51,645 bases of DNA, taken from assembly GCF_002723835.1 (NCBI RefSeq), contig NZ_BEWG01000001.1, forward strand, positions 111,749 to 163,393. The letters are read 5' to 3'. Numbering within the stretch: position 1 is the first letter of the stretch; each line of letters opens with the position of its first letter. The notes beneath the pieces are model-generated. The model ran no database searches, was not told the DNA's origin, and saw only the letters and a program-made list of their open reading frames with translations. Made by a program: the position numbers and the translations under genes. This stretch comes from Mycobacterium sp. shizuoka-1 (lineage in GTDB: Bacteria; Actinomycetota; Actinomycetes; Mycobacteriales; Mycobacteriaceae). Shown piece after piece: positions 32,446 to 43,348 of the stretch.

Positions 32446-33502
32446 GATGCATTCCGTCGCGCACGGTCCCGATGAGGTCCTCGACCAGGTCCTCCAGGGC
32501 AACCATCGCGCAGACCGACTCCGAGCCCGCGCCGCCCTCGGTGACCAGTGCCAGATGGCTGTTGTCGCGGCGCAGCTGCGACAACGCGTCCGGCAGCGGC
32601 ATGTCCGCGGGGACCCGGGGTAGGGGCCGCACCACCGCGACGTCCAGCACCGAATCCGGATCGTCGATCTGGCTCAGCACATCTTTGATGTGCAGGTAGC
32701 CGATCAGGGTGCCGTCGCCGCCGTCGACCGGGAACCGGGAGTAGCCCGTCTCGCGCAGCGCCTGCTCCACGGCGCTGACCGTCGGCCCGCGGCCCGGTGC
32801 GGCCACCGGGATCGCGCGGATCTCGCGGAGCGGAACAGCCACGTCGTTGACCACCCGGTTGCGGATCTGCAGCGCGCGGGTCAGCCGCATGTGCTCCTCG
32901 GGATCGAGCAGACCCTCGGAGCGGGATTCGGCGATCATCTCGGCGAGTTCCACGGTGGACACCGTGACGTCGAGCTCGTCTTTGGCCTCGATGCCGAACA
33001 CGTGCAGGGTGGCGTTGGCCGCCCAGTTGTAGAAGCCGATGAACGGCCGGGCGATCCGCACGTAGACCAGGTAGAACGGGATCACCAGCATGGCCGTCTT
33101 CTCCGGTCCGGCGATCGCGATGTTCTTGGGCACCATCTCGCCGAGCAGCACGTGCAGGGTCACCACCACCGCCAGCGCCACCACGAACGACACCGTGTGC
33201 AGCACCGCGTCCGGCACCCCGACCAGGTCGAAGGGCTTCTCGAGCAGGTGGGCGACGGCCGGTTCGCCCACCCGGCCCAGCAGGATCGAACACACCGTGA
33301 TGCCCAGCTGCGCGCCGGCCAGCATCAGCGAGAGCTGCTCGCCGGCCCGCAACACCGTGACCGCGCTGCGCTTGCCCTGTTCGGCCATGGTTTCCAGCCG
33401 GTCGCGGCGCGCCGAGATCAGCGCGAACTCCGAGCCGACGAAGAAGGCGTTGGCGGCCAGCAGCGCGATCGTCAGCAGGACGCCCAGGATGTCGCCGCCC
33501 AT
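32438..33502 (-). CDS. CNNM/hemolysin-type DUF21-CBS membrane protein (Rv1841c-like)
   Basis: A 354-residue protein with an N-terminal DUF21 (CNNM) membrane domain, helices around 6-28, 58-80, 93-118 and 130-152, followed by two CBS domains (about 205-330; GYLHIKDVLSQIDDPDSVLDVAV). It lacks the C-terminal CorC/HlyC domain that its neighbour has. CNNM proteins are thought to transport or regulate Mg2+ and other divalent ions. Its ATG overlaps the upstream CNNM gene's stop by one base (TGATG), so the two are expected to be made together and may form a heterodimer. Confidence 0.87.
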   Translation of the reverse strand: MGGDILGVLLTIALLAANAFFVGSEFALISARRDRLETMAEQGKRSAVTVLRAGEQLSLMLAGAQLGITVCSILLGRVGEPAVAHLLEKPFDLVGVPDAVLHTVSFVVALAVVVTLHVLLGEMVPKNIAIAGPEKTAMLVIPFYLVYVRIARPFIGFYNWAANATLHVFGIEAKDELDVTVSTVELAEMIAESRSEGLLDPEEHMRLTRALQIRNRVVNDVAVPLREIRAIPVAAPGRGPTVSAVEQALRETGYSRFPVDGGDGTLIGYLHIKDVLSQIDDPDSVLDVAVVRPLPRVPADMPLPDALSQLRRDNSHLALVTEGGAGSESVCAMVALEDLVEDLIGTVRDGMHRA

Positions 33503-34863
33503 CAGCGCTCCCCGTCCCCGTCGGCGGGCGCCACCAGCTGGGTCAGCACCAGCTGATCGATGCGCCGGCCGTCCATCTCGACGACGGTGGCACGCCAGCG
33601 CACCGGATCGTCGAACGATCCGTCCGGGTCGAAGGCCGACAGCTCGACCGATTCGCCCACCTCGGGGATGTGACCGAGCTTCTCCAGCACCAGCCCGCCG
33701 ATGGTCTCGTACTCGCCTTCGGGTGCCCGGAAGCCGGTCGCCTCGGCCACTTCGTCGATCCGCAGCAGGCCCGACACCCGCCAGCCCAGGCCGGACTTCT
33801 GGAAATCGGGCGTGGCGTCGTCGTGCTCGTCTCGGACGTCGCCGACGATCTCCTCGATCAGATCCTCGACGGTGACCATGCCCGCGGTGCCGCCGTATTC
33901 GTCGACCACCATCGCGGTCTGCAGACCGTGGGCACGCAGCTGCGCCATCAGCGCATCACCGTCCAGGGTGGACGGCACGGTGGGCACCGGGATGGCCAGC
34001 GACACCAGCCGGGTGGTGGAGCGCTGCGCGGCGGGCAGGCTGAACACCTGCTTGACGTGGACGATCCCGATGGTGTCGTCGAGGTCGCCGTTGACGATGG
34101 GGAAACGGGAGAACCCGGTGTTGAACGAGGCCGCCACCAGATCGCTGACGGTGTCGTCGGCCTCCAGCGTCTCGATCTCGGTGCGCGGGGTCATGAACTC
34201 CTCGGCGATCCGCGAGCCGAACTGCAGCGAGCGGTTGACCAGCGCCGCGGTGTCCTCGTCGAGCGAGCCGTGCTCGGCCGAGCTGCGTACCAGCGCGCCG
34301 AGTTCCTCCGGTGATCGCGCGGAGCGCAGTTCCTCGGCGGGTTCGATGCCCAGCCGGCGTAGGATCCAGTTGGCGGTCCCGTTGGTGGCCTTGATCGCCG
34401 GTGTCATCACGGTGGAGAACATCAGCTGGAATCCGGCCGTGGCCCGCGCGGTCGGCACCGGCCGGGCCACCGCCAGGTTCTTGGGCACCAGCTCGCCGAA
34501 GACCATCGACAGCGAGGTGGCGATCAGGATGGCCAGCACCAGGGCGATTCCCGGCACCGCGCGCTCCGGCACGTGCAGCAGGTCGAGCACCGGGTCGAAC
34601 AACCGCGCCAGCACCGGTTCGGCGAGGTAGCCGGTGGCCAGGGTGGTGATCGAGATGCCGAGCTGGGCACCGGACAGCTGGAACGACAGCGTGCGGTGAG
34701 CCCGTTGGACGAACTCGTCGCGGCGGTCACCGGCGCGGGCGTTGGCGTCGACGGTGCTGCGTTCCAGGGCGGTCAGCGAGAACTCGGCGGCCACGAACAA
34801 CGCCGTTCCGAACGTCAGCACGACGATCGCCAACAGGCTCAGCGCGGTGTAGAGGGCAGTCAT
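33502..34863 (-). CDS. CNNM/TlyC-type DUF21-CBS-CorC_HlyC membrane protein (Rv1842c-like)
   Basis: A 453-residue protein with a DUF21 membrane domain (about 1-190; [27 protein letters not shown]), two CBS domains (about 205-330; [23 protein letters not shown]), and a C-terminal CorC_HlyC domain (from about 350). It is probably involved in divalent-cation efflux or sensing. I prefer the ATG at 34863 over a GTG at 34887, because the ATG overlaps the stop of a small upstream ORF (ATGA), which would supply coupled translation; neither start has a ribosome site of its own. First known gene of a three-gene unit with the second CNNM and the glycosylase-like gene. Confidence 0.87.
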   Translation of the reverse strand: MTALYTALSLLAIVVLTFGTALFVAAEFSLTALERSTVDANARAGDRRDEFVQRAHRTLSFQLSGAQLGISITTLATGYLAEPVLARLFDPVLDLLHVPERAVPGIALVLAILIATSLSMVFGELVPKNLAVARPVPTARATAGFQLMFSTVMTPAIKATNGTANWILRRLGIEPAEELRSARSPEELGALVRSSAEHGSLDEDTAALVNRSLQFGSRIAEEFMTPRTEIETLEADDTVSDLVAASFNTGFSRFPIVNGDLDDTIGIVHVKQVFSLPAAQRSTTRLVSLAIPVPTVPSTLDGDALMAQLRAHGLQTAMVVDEYGGTAGMVTVEDLIEEIVGDVRDEHDDATPDFQKSGLGWRVSGLLRIDEVAEATGFRAPEGEYETIGGLVLEKLGHIPEVGESVELSAFDPDGSFDDPVRWRATVVEMDGRRIDQLVLTQLVAPADGDGER

Positions 34864-34988
34864 GAGCGGGTGGGGCGGCCGGGCCACATGCCCGGCCGGC
34901 TAGAAGAAGGTTCGGCCTCGGCCTCGTCTGCGGGGCGCTCGCCCCAGGCAGCCCGATCCGCGGGGACCTCGATGGGTGCCTGCGGCAC
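34860..34988 (-). CDS. Probable small ORF (42 residues) ahead of the CNNM genes
   Basis: A GTG-started frame of 42 codons with GAGGAAAGGGAA just upstream. Codons are strongly G/C-ending, like real genes here. It begins [19 protein letters not shown] and is followed by an acidic run ([10 protein letters not shown]); no transmembrane segment or known family is seen. Its stop overlaps the CNNM ATG (ATGA), suggesting a leader peptide or a partner of the transporter. A possible -10 (TACCAT on the minus strand, 35024-35029) lies about 35 bases upstream. Protein-level evidence is absent. Confidence 0.5.
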   Translation of the reverse strand: MPQAPIEVPADRAAWGERPADEAEAEPSSSRPGMWPGRPTRS

Positions 34989-35053
34989 AGGTTCCCTTTC
35001 CTCGGGGAGCAGAACAAGTCCCTATGGTAGCGGCTAGGCCGACGGTGACCGGC

Positions 35054-37968
<2,915 letters not shown>

Positions 37969-38027
37969 CTCGCGCCTTTCAGTTGTGTGGATTATGTTGT
38001 GGCACTGGGTCTTACGGGTTCAGCGGG

Positions 38028-38954
38028 TCACGACAGGAACAGCCGGTGCAGTTCGGTCAGCCATGGCATCGCGACCGCGAAGGTCGGCACCACCAGCACC
38101 GCGGCGGCGGCGGCGTAGGCGGCCAGCGCGAGCAGCAGGCTGTTGGGACGCCCGCCGAGCCGCCGCACCCGGATCAGCGTGGTCGGACCGCCTGCGGCCA
38201 ACGCGCCCTTCGGGGTGGGCCCGGACGCGCACGTCACCAGGGCGCGGGCCAGGGGAGTGGGGCCGGCGGTACGCACCGCGGCGTCGTCGGCGAGCAACTC
38301 GACCAGCAGGCGCACCGCGGCCAGCGCGCTGCCGCTGCGGACGAAGCGGGGGAAGGCGGTGTGCACGGCGACGAAGGCCTCGAGCACCAGATCGTGCCGG
38401 GCCCGCAGGTGGGCACGTTCGTGGCTCAGGATCGCCACCAGTTCGGCCTCGGTCAGCGCCGACAGCGTGCCTTCGCTGAGCACCACCCGGCTGCGCACGC
38501 CGGGCAGGCAGTAGGCCAGCGGTTCGGCGACGTCGAGCACCCGCAGCCCGCTCATGCCCTGCCACGGGTCGCCGAGCAGATCGACCACCATCCGGTGGTG
38601 TGCCCGGCGGCGCCGGGTGGCCACGGCAACCTGCACGCCCGCGACCAGCAGTCGGGCACCGATTACCAGGGTGACCGCGAACACCGAGACATATGCCAGC
38701 CACAGGGGCCAGCCGAGGGCGTCGATTTCGCTGGTGATCGTGGCGGTGGGCCGGCCGTCGGGACCGGGGACGAACAGCCGGCTCGCGATGGCCAGGCCGG
38801 CACTGAAGGCCGACAGCACGGCGGCCACCGCGATCGACTGCCAGAGCACGATTGCCGCCCGCGGAGCACGCATGGTCCACGAGGCTCTGGCAAGCAGCGC
38901 GGGCACGGGACCAACCAGCAGCAAGGCGAGGATGGTGAAGGCCAGCGCGGACAC
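38028..38954 (-). CDS. blaR: M56-family membrane peptidase (BlaR1-like, no sensor domain; Rv1845c)
   Basis: A 308-residue membrane metalloprotease. The zinc motif is H178-E-R-A-H182 in ILSHERAHLRARHD. Transmembrane helices lie around 3-22, 34-58, 82-110, 190-210 and 278-300. It lacks the C-terminal penicillin-binding sensor domain of staphylococcal BlaR1, so it may need another signal input. It probably inactivates BlaI, encoded just upstream (14 bases between), by cleavage. The GTG start has GAGGGA ten bases before it, overlapping the blaI stop. Orthologue of Rv1845c; no beta-lactamase gene is nearby. Confidence 0.86.
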   Translation of the reverse strand: MSALAFTILALLLVGPVPALLARASWTMRAPRAAIVLWQSIAVAAVLSAFSAGLAIASRLFVPGPDGRPTATITSEIDALGWPLWLAYVSVFAVTLVIGARLLVAGVQVAVATRRRRAHHRMVVDLLGDPWQGMSGLRVLDVAEPLAYCLPGVRSRVVLSEGTLSALTEAELVAILSHERAHLRARHDLVLEAFVAVHTAFPRFVRSGSALAAVRLLVELLADDAAVRTAGPTPLARALVTCASGPTPKGALAAGGPTTLIRVRRLGGRPNSLLLALAAYAAAAAVLVVPTFAVAMPWLTELHRLFLS

Positions 38955-38968
38955 GCTGACAGTGTCCC

Positions 38969-39385
38969 TCAGGCGCCGGGCGAACCGCCAGCGGGCCAGG
39001 TGGAACGGTGCCTGGATTCCAATTCGGCCAGCGCGCGGCGCAATGCGTCCGCCTCGTCCACGCCCACCCGCTCGACGAACTGCACCAGCGCGGCCTGTCG
39101 GCCACCGGAATCGGATGCCTGATCCAGGGCATCGACCATCAGGCCCGCGACCAGTTCGTCGCGACCGTGCACCGGTGCGTATTGGTGGGCCCGGTCGTCG
39201 CGGATCTGGGAGACCAAATTCTTGCGTGCCAGCCGCTGGAGAACGGTCATCACCGTGGTGTAGGCCAGATCGCGCTCGGCACAGAGCGCCTCGTGGACCT
39301 GGCGCACCGTCAGCGGCTCACCAGCGGCCCACAGGTGGTCCATCACCGCGCGTTCAAGTTCGCCGAGACGAGTCAACTTGGGCAT
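38969..39385 (-). CDS. blaI: BlaI/MecI-family repressor (Rv1846c-like)
   Basis: A 138-residue winged-helix repressor. The N-terminal DNA-binding domain (about 1-80) has LGELERAVMDHLWAAGEPLTVRQVHEAL and YTTVMTVLQRLARKNLVSQ. The C-terminal dimerisation helices follow (about 85-125). In M. tuberculosis BlaI represses blaC elsewhere in the genome and its own operon, and is removed after beta-lactam exposure. It forms an operon with the M56 peptidase gene. Palindromes upstream (39414-39436) are candidate operators. Confidence 0.92.
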   Translation of the reverse strand: MPKLTRLGELERAVMDHLWAAGEPLTVRQVHEALCAERDLAYTTVMTVLQRLARKNLVSQIRDDRAHQYAPVHGRDELVAGLMVDALDQASDSGGRQAALVQFVERVGVDEADALRRALAELESRHRSTWPAGGSPGA

Positions 39386-39413
39386 ATCCGTTCATTCCGT
39401 AGCAGTGGACCAA

Positions 39414-39436
39414 GAGTACTCCCGGTTACTACCGGG
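39414..39436. promoter_or_regulatory. Palindromes upstream of blaI, candidate BlaI operator
   Basis: GAGTACTC (39414-39421) is an 8-bp perfect palindrome directly joined to CCCGGT-TACT-ACCGGG (39421-39436). The TACTAC core at 39427-39432 resembles half-sites I associate with mycobacterial BlaI, but I cannot confirm the consensus. It lies about 30-50 bases before the blaI start codon. Beyond it, up to the iron boxes, no gene is seen. Confidence 0.35.
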
Positions 39437-39559
39437 CGTCGTATCCAACTTTTCGGTTCAACTCCCGACGACGCCCGCGGTGTTCCCGCAGTCGACGCCG
39501 GAACGCATACCCGCAGGCCACTGGGTTCACCAGCGGGCACGCCTGTGACTGCATTCACA

Positions 39560-39578
39560 TTAGGCAAGGCTTACTTTG
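39560..39578 (+). promoter_or_regulatory. Weak IdeR-like iron box
   Basis: TTAGGCAAGGCTTACTTTG agrees with the IdeR consensus TTAGGTTAGGCTAACCTAA at 13 of 19 bases, mostly in the left half. It lies 11 bases upstream of a much better box and may be a second site for IdeR dimers. Confidence 0.4.
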
Positions 39579-39588
39579 TTCCTCAGTT

Positions 39589-39607
39589 TTTGGTTAGGCT
39601 TCCCTAA
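39589..39607 (+). promoter_or_regulatory. IdeR iron box
   Basis: TTTGGTTAGGCTTCCCTAA matches the 19-base IdeR consensus TTAGGTTAGGCTAACCTAA at 16 positions, and contains TTAGG-CTTC-CCTAA. It ends 19 bases before the GTG of the gene at 39627. IdeR with Fe2+ should repress that gene, so it is expected to be induced when iron is low. Confidence 0.8.
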
Positions 39608-39626
39608 CTCTAGCCGAGGAGGTGTC

Positions 39627-40343
39627 GTGACCACAGCCGTGGTTGATCCGTTGATCGACGGGATGACGATTCGCCGCATCCTGCCCCTGCACGAATCCAG
39701 CAGCCGGCTGCGCGACCTGAGCCCGGATTCCCCCCGGGTGCACGGCGTTGCGGTGATGGCGGATGTTTCTCGGCGCCGATGGTGGCCGCTGGACTCCGCG
39801 ACGACGGGCCGGCTGGCCGAGATGTTCGACGCCGCGGTGGCCGAATTGGGCGACCGTCGCGCGGTGGCCCAGCAGTTGGCGGCGACCTTCACCCATGCGG
39901 TTCTGGGCCGGGCGGTCACGCTGTTCGTGCTCGAGGGCCGGGCGTGGGATACCGGGCCGGGGAACCTGTGGATGCACGTCGACTCCGAAGGCACGATCGA
40001 CTGGACAGCGGTGGTCGACCCCACGCTGCGGGTGTTGCCCGACGACCCGGCGACGGCCGACGTCGTCCGGCTGCCCAATGAACTCGCGCTGGCGACCTGG
40101 ATGGCACACCGAAGCCACCGGTCGCTGGAGCCGATTTTCGAGTGCCTGCACTCGCTGAGCCACGGGTCGCTCACCCCGGCGGCGATGTGGCAGATGGTCG
40201 GCTCGGCGATCATCATCACCGCCACGCAGGTGCCCCTGCTCACCGGAAGCGGCGAGCTCGTCTGCATGCGTCGTGGGCAGGCAGTCCTCGACGCGCTGAG
40301 CGGCTTCGGGCTCCCGGTGCGCGCGCTACGCCGCACGGGGTAA
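39627..40343 (+). CDS. Iron-box-controlled protein of unknown function (possibly FhuF-like)
   Basis: A 238-residue protein behind an IdeR box, with AGGAGG four bases before the GTG start. I do not firmly recognise it. The mid and C-terminal parts (ATFTHAVLGRAVTLFVLEGRAW; SHGSLTPAAMWQMVGSAIIITA) resemble in general layout the FhuF-like ferric-siderophore reductases. However, the C-terminal CCxxC-type cysteine cluster that holds the 2Fe-2S centre in FhuF is absent: only a single Cys occurs near the end (ELVCMRRGQ). There is no signal peptide. Iron-starvation expression and a role in siderophore-iron handling are inferences. It is absent at this place in M. tuberculosis, as far as I recall. Confidence 0.75.
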   Translation: MTTAVVDPLIDGMTIRRILPLHESSSRLRDLSPDSPRVHGVAVMADVSRRRWWPLDSATTGRLAEMFDAAVAELGDRRAVAQQLAATFTHAVLGRAVTLFVLEGRAWDTGPGNLWMHVDSEGTIDWTAVVDPTLRVLPDDPATADVVRLPNELALATWMAHRSHRSLEPIFECLHSLSHGSLTPAAMWQMVGSAIIITATQVPLLTGSGELVCMRRGQAVLDALSGFGLPVRALRRTG

Positions 40344-40346
40344 CCC

Positions 40347-40375
40347 TTGTAAGTTAGGCAAGCCTTGCCTAGTGT
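40347..40375 (+). promoter_or_regulatory. Promoter with embedded iron box for a small RNA
   Basis: A -35-like TTGTAA (40347-40352) and a -10 TAGTGT (40370-40375) are 17 bases apart. Between and over the -10 lies TTAGGCAAGCCTTGCCTAG (40354-40372), a near-perfect palindrome (TAGGCAAG-C-CTTGCCTA) that fits 13 of 19 IdeR consensus bases. IdeR-Fe bound here would block polymerase. Predicted start site is about 40382. Confidence 0.65.
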
Positions 40376-40381
40376 TGTGGG

Positions 40382-40485
40382 CGGGACGAGACGAACGGAC
40401 CGCGCCGGAGTCCTGAGGGCTGCAGAGACCCCCGGTCCATCCCGAGGACGGGCCCCGCGTGAGCTACGCGGGGCCCGTCCCTCAT
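40382..40485 (+). ncRNA. mrsI: MrsI-like iron-responsive small RNA (ncRv11846 homologue)
   Basis: A roughly 100-nt stretch without an ORF, between a promoter with an iron box and a 13-bp hairpin. It folds first as GGACCG (40397-40402)/CGGTCC (40433-40438), enclosing a GGG/CCC stem (40417-40419, 40429-40431) that displays the loop CTGCAGAGA. It then ends in the strong hairpin at 40447-40479. In M. tuberculosis the iron-sparing sRNA MrsI lies at exactly this place, between blaI (Rv1846c) and Rv1847, and is repressed by IdeR. Boundaries are predicted, and sequence identity to MrsI could not be checked. Confidence 0.6.
40447..40479 (+). terminator. 13-bp perfect hairpin ending the small RNA
   Basis: GACGGGCCCCGCG (40447-40459) pairs completely with CGCGGGGCCCGTC (40467-40479) around the seven-base loop TGAGCTA. 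It is followed by CCTCATCGCGG with no T-tract. It is the strongest stem seen in the window and separates the iron locus from the thioesterase gene. Confidence 0.75.
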
Positions 40486-40517
40486 CGCGGCGACACGGCT
40501 GGTGTAGACACAGATGC

Positions 40518-40946
40518 GTGCAATCAGAGCCATCGCCGACCGACCAGATCGCCTTCTCCGCCCCGTTCGACAACGAACTCGGGCTGATCTTCACCGAACT
40601 GACTCCGGACGGCGCCAAGGCACACCTGCACGTGCAGCCCAAGCTGCTGCAGCCGATGGGCATCGTGCACGGCGGCGTCTACTGCTCGATGATCGAGTCG
40701 ATGGCCAGTACGTCCGCCTTCGTCTGGCTGGCGGCCAACGGCGGCGGCAACGTCGTCGGCGTGAACAACAACACCGATTTCCTGAGGGCGATCTCCGACG
40801 GCACGGTCTACGGCGTCACCGAGCCCGTGCACCGTGGCCGGCGCCAGCAGCTGTGGCTGGTGACCATCCGTGACGACAAGGACCGGCTCATCGCCCGCGG
40901 TCAGGTGCGTCTGCAGAACCTGGAAGCCGAGCCGCCGCAGGCATAG
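40518..40946 (+). CDS. PaaI-type hotdog-fold thioesterase (Rv1847-like)
   Basis: A 142-residue hotdog thioesterase of the PaaI/4HBT family. The active-site helix motif GIVHGGVYCSMIESMAS is at about 48-64, with the conserved HGG. Members hydrolyse acyl- or aryl-CoA thioesters as tetramers in the cytoplasm; the substrate is unknown. Length matches M. tuberculosis Rv1847 (140). The GTG at 40518 has no clear ribosome site and may be read from a short leader. It is followed after 50 bases by ureA, so the two may share a transcript. Confidence 0.87.
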   Translation: MQSEPSPTDQIAFSAPFDNELGLIFTELTPDGAKAHLHVQPKLLQPMGIVHGGVYCSMIESMASTSAFVWLAANGGGNVVGVNNNTDFLRAISDGTVYGVTEPVHRGRRQQLWLVTIRDDKDRLIARGQVRLQNLEAEPPQA

Positions 40947-40971
40947 GGCGCTCGCCGACCTGCTGATCGCG

Positions 40972-40987
40972 TCCTGCCATGGCAGGA
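40972..40987 (+). promoter_or_regulatory. 16-bp perfect palindrome over the ureA ribosome binding site
   Basis: TCCTGCCATGGCAGGA (40972-40987) is a perfect palindrome nine bases before the ureA ATG. Its right arm is the AGGA that should bind the ribosome. As RNA it could hide this site; as DNA it could be an operator. An in-frame ATG at 40979 sits in its centre. Confidence 0.45.
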
Positions 40988-40996
40988 TCGCGCACT

Positions 40997-41299
40997 ATGC
41001 GACTGACACCGCATGAGACCGACCGGCTGTTGATCTCGTACGCCGCCGACCTCGCCCGCCGCAGGCAGGGGCGCGGGCTGCGACTCAACCATCCCGAGGC
41101 GGTGGCCCTCATCACCGACCACGTACTCGAAGGCGCGCGCGACGGCCGCACCGTCGCCGAACTGATGGTCAGCGGACGTTCGGTGCTCACCCGCGACGAG
41201 GTGATGGAGGGCGTGCCCGAGATGCTGCACGACGTTCAGGTCGAAGCGACCTTTCCGGACGGCACCAAACTGGTCACCGTTCACCACCCCATCGCGTGA
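40997..41299 (+). CDS. ureA: Urease subunit gamma
   Basis: A 100-residue gamma subunit, the normal length ([23 protein letters not shown] to the end). It carries the family segment [10 protein letters not shown] and the late motif [19 protein letters not shown] with one change (QVEATFPDG). It packs with UreB and UreC in the (abc)3 urease, which splits urea to ammonia and carbamate. First gene of the urease operon. The chosen ATG is preceded by AGGA inside a palindrome; an ATG at 40979 in frame would add six residues. Confidence 0.96.
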   Translation: MRLTPHETDRLLISYAADLARRRQGRGLRLNHPEAVALITDHVLEGARDGRTVAELMVSGRSVLTRDEVMEGVPEMLHDVQVEATFPDGTKLVTVHHPIA

Positions 41300-41315
41300 G
41301 GCAATGAAGGACAGC

Positions 41316-41630
41316 ATGATTCCCGGAGAGGTATTCCTCGGCGAGGGCGATATCGAGATCAACGCGGGCGCCCCGCGCGTCGAGCTGGAGATCGTCAACA
41401 CCGGTGACCGGCCGGTACAGGTCGGCAGCCATGTGCACCTGCCGCAGGCGAACGCCGCGCTGTCGTTCGACCGCGCCGCCGCCTACGGGCACCGTTTCGA
41501 CATCCCGGCAGGAACCGCGGTGCGATTCGAACCCGGTGTGGCGCAGCGCGTTCGGCTGGTGCCGATGGCCGGAACCCGTGAGGTGCACGGCCTGAGCCTG
41601 ACTCCACCCGGAAAGCTGGACGTGCGATGA
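41316..41630 (+). CDS. ureB: Urease subunit beta
   Basis: A 104-residue beta subunit, starting [18 protein letters not shown], with the family segments [13 protein letters not shown] and [25 protein letters not shown] prefer the ATG at 41316 (AAGGA six bases before; length equal to M. tuberculosis UreB) over an ATG at 41304. Structural role in the urease trimer. Its stop overlaps the ureC start by four bases (ATGA). Confidence 0.96.
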   Translation: MIPGEVFLGEGDIEINAGAPRVELEIVNTGDRPVQVGSHVHLPQANAALSFDRAAAYGHRFDIPAGTAVRFEPGVAQRVRLVPMAGTREVHGLSLTPPGKLDVR

Positions 41631-43348
41631 CCGCGCTGTCCCGGGCACGCTATGCCGCACTGTTCGGCCCGACCACCGGTGACCGGGTCCGGCTCGCCGA
41701 CACCGATCTGATCGTCGAGATCACCGAGGACCGCAGCGGCGGGCCGGGACTGGCCGGCGACGAAGCGGTGTTCGGTGGCGGAAAGGTGCTGCGCGAATCG
41801 ATGGGCCAGGGCCGCGCCACCCGGGCACACGGCGCACCCGACACCGTCATCACCGGCGCGTTGATCATCGACTACTGGGGAATCATCAAGGCGGACATCG
41901 GAATCCGGGACGGTCGTATCGTCGCGATCGGCAAGGCCGGCAATCCCGACATCATGTCGGGGGTTCATCCGGATCTCGTGGTCGGCCCGTCGACCGAGAT
42001 CATCGCCGGCAACGGCCGCATCGTCACCGCCGGTGCCATCGATTCTCACGTGCACCTGATCTGCCCGCAGATCATGGACGAGGCCATTGGCAGTGGCATC
42101 ACCACGATCGTGGCGGGCGGCACCGGGCCTGCCGAAGGCTCCAAGGCCACCACCGTGACCCCAGGCTCCTGGCACCTGGCCCGGATGCTGGAATCGCTCG
42201 ACTCGTGGCCGCTGAACGTCGCCCTGCTGGGCAAGGGCAACACCGTCAGCGCCGAGGCGATGTGGGAGCAGTTGCGTTCGGGGGCAGCGGGATTCAAGCT
42301 GCACGAGGACTGGGGTACCACGCCCGCGGCGATCGACGCCTGCCTGACCGTCGCCGAAGCCGCCGGCGTGCAGGTCAACATCCACACCGACACCCTCAAC
42401 GAGATGGGCTTCGTCGAGGACACCCTGGCCGCGATCAAGGGCCGCAACATCCACGCGTATCACACCGAGGGCGCCGGCGGCGGGCACGCGCCCGACATCA
42501 TCACCGTCGCCGCCGAATCGAACGTGCTGCCCAGTTCCACCAACCCGACCCGGCCGCACACCGTCAACACCCTCGACGAGCATCTCGACATGCTGATGGT
42601 CTGCCATCACCTCAACCCCAGCGTGCCGGAGGATCTGGCGTTCGCCGAGAGCCGCATCCGGCCGTCGACGATCGCCGCCGAGGACCTGCTACACGACCTC
42701 GGCGCGATCTCGATGATCGGCAGCGACTCCCAGGCGATGGGCCGGATCGGCGAGGTGGTGCTGCGCACCTGGCAGACCGCGCACGTGATGAAGCGCCGCC
42801 GCGGAGCACTGGCGGGAGACGGTGCCGCGGACAACAACCGGGTGCGCCGCTACGTCGCCAAGTACACGATCTGCCCGGCCGTCGCGCATGGACTCGACCA
42901 CGAGGTCGGTTCGGTGGAGGTAGGCAAGCTGGCCGACCTGGTGATGTGGGAGCCGGAGTTCTTCGGGGTACGGCCGCACGCGGTGCTCAAGGGCGGGATG
43001 ATCGCCTGGGCCGCCATGGGCGACGCCAACGCTTCCATCCCGACCCCGCAACCGGTGTTGCCGCGGCCCATGTTCGGGGCGGCGCCGGCCGCCGCCGCGG
43101 CCACCTCGGTGCATTTCGTCGCCCCGCAGGCCATCGACGACGGGCTGGCCGACCGGATCGCGGTGAACCGCCGCCTGGCACCGGTGGGCAACGTGCGCGC
43201 CGTCGGCAAGGCCCAGATGCCGCTCAACGACGCCCGGCCCCGGATCGAGGTCGACCCCGACACCTTCACGGTGCGCATCGACGGCGAGGTCTGGGCCGAA
43301 CAACCCGCCGCCGAACTGCCGATGGCGCAGCGCTACTTCCTGTTCTGA
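41627..43348 (+). CDS. ureC: Urease subunit alpha (catalytic)
   Basis: A 573-residue catalytic subunit, full length. The nickel ligands begin with H141-V-H143 in DSHVHL. The bridging carbamylated Lys is K224 in GFKLHEDWG. The flap carries C326-H-H328 in MVCHHLNP. It hydrolyses urea in the cytoplasm, providing nitrogen and ammonia for acid tolerance. Nickel insertion depends on the UreFGD proteins encoded next. The stop overlaps the ureF ATG by one base (TGATG). Confidence 0.98.
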   Translation: MTALSRARYAALFGPTTGDRVRLADTDLIVEITEDRSGGPGLAGDEAVFGGGKVLRESMGQGRATRAHGAPDTVITGALIIDYWGIIKADIGIRDGRIVAIGKAGNPDIMSGVHPDLVVGPSTEIIAGNGRIVTAGAIDSHVHLICPQIMDEAIGSGITTIVAGGTGPAEGSKATTVTPGSWHLARMLESLDSWPLNVALLGKGNTVSAEAMWEQLRSGAAGFKLHEDWGTTPAAIDACLTVAEAAGVQVNIHTDTLNEMGFVEDTLAAIKGRNIHAYHTEGAGGGHAPDIITVAAESNVLPSSTNPTRPHTVNTLDEHLDMLMVCHHLNPSVPEDLAFAESRIRPSTIAAEDLLHDLGAISMIGSDSQAMGRIGEVVLRTWQTAHVMKRRRGALAGDGAADNNRVRRYVAKYTICPAVAHGLDHEVGSVEVGKLADLVMWEPEFFGVRPHAVLKGGMIAWAAMGDANASIPTPQPVLPRPMFGAAPAAAAATSVHFVAPQAIDDGLADRIAVNRRLAPVGNVRAVGKAQMPLNDARPRIEVDPDTFTVRIDGEVWAEQPAAELPMAQRYFLF

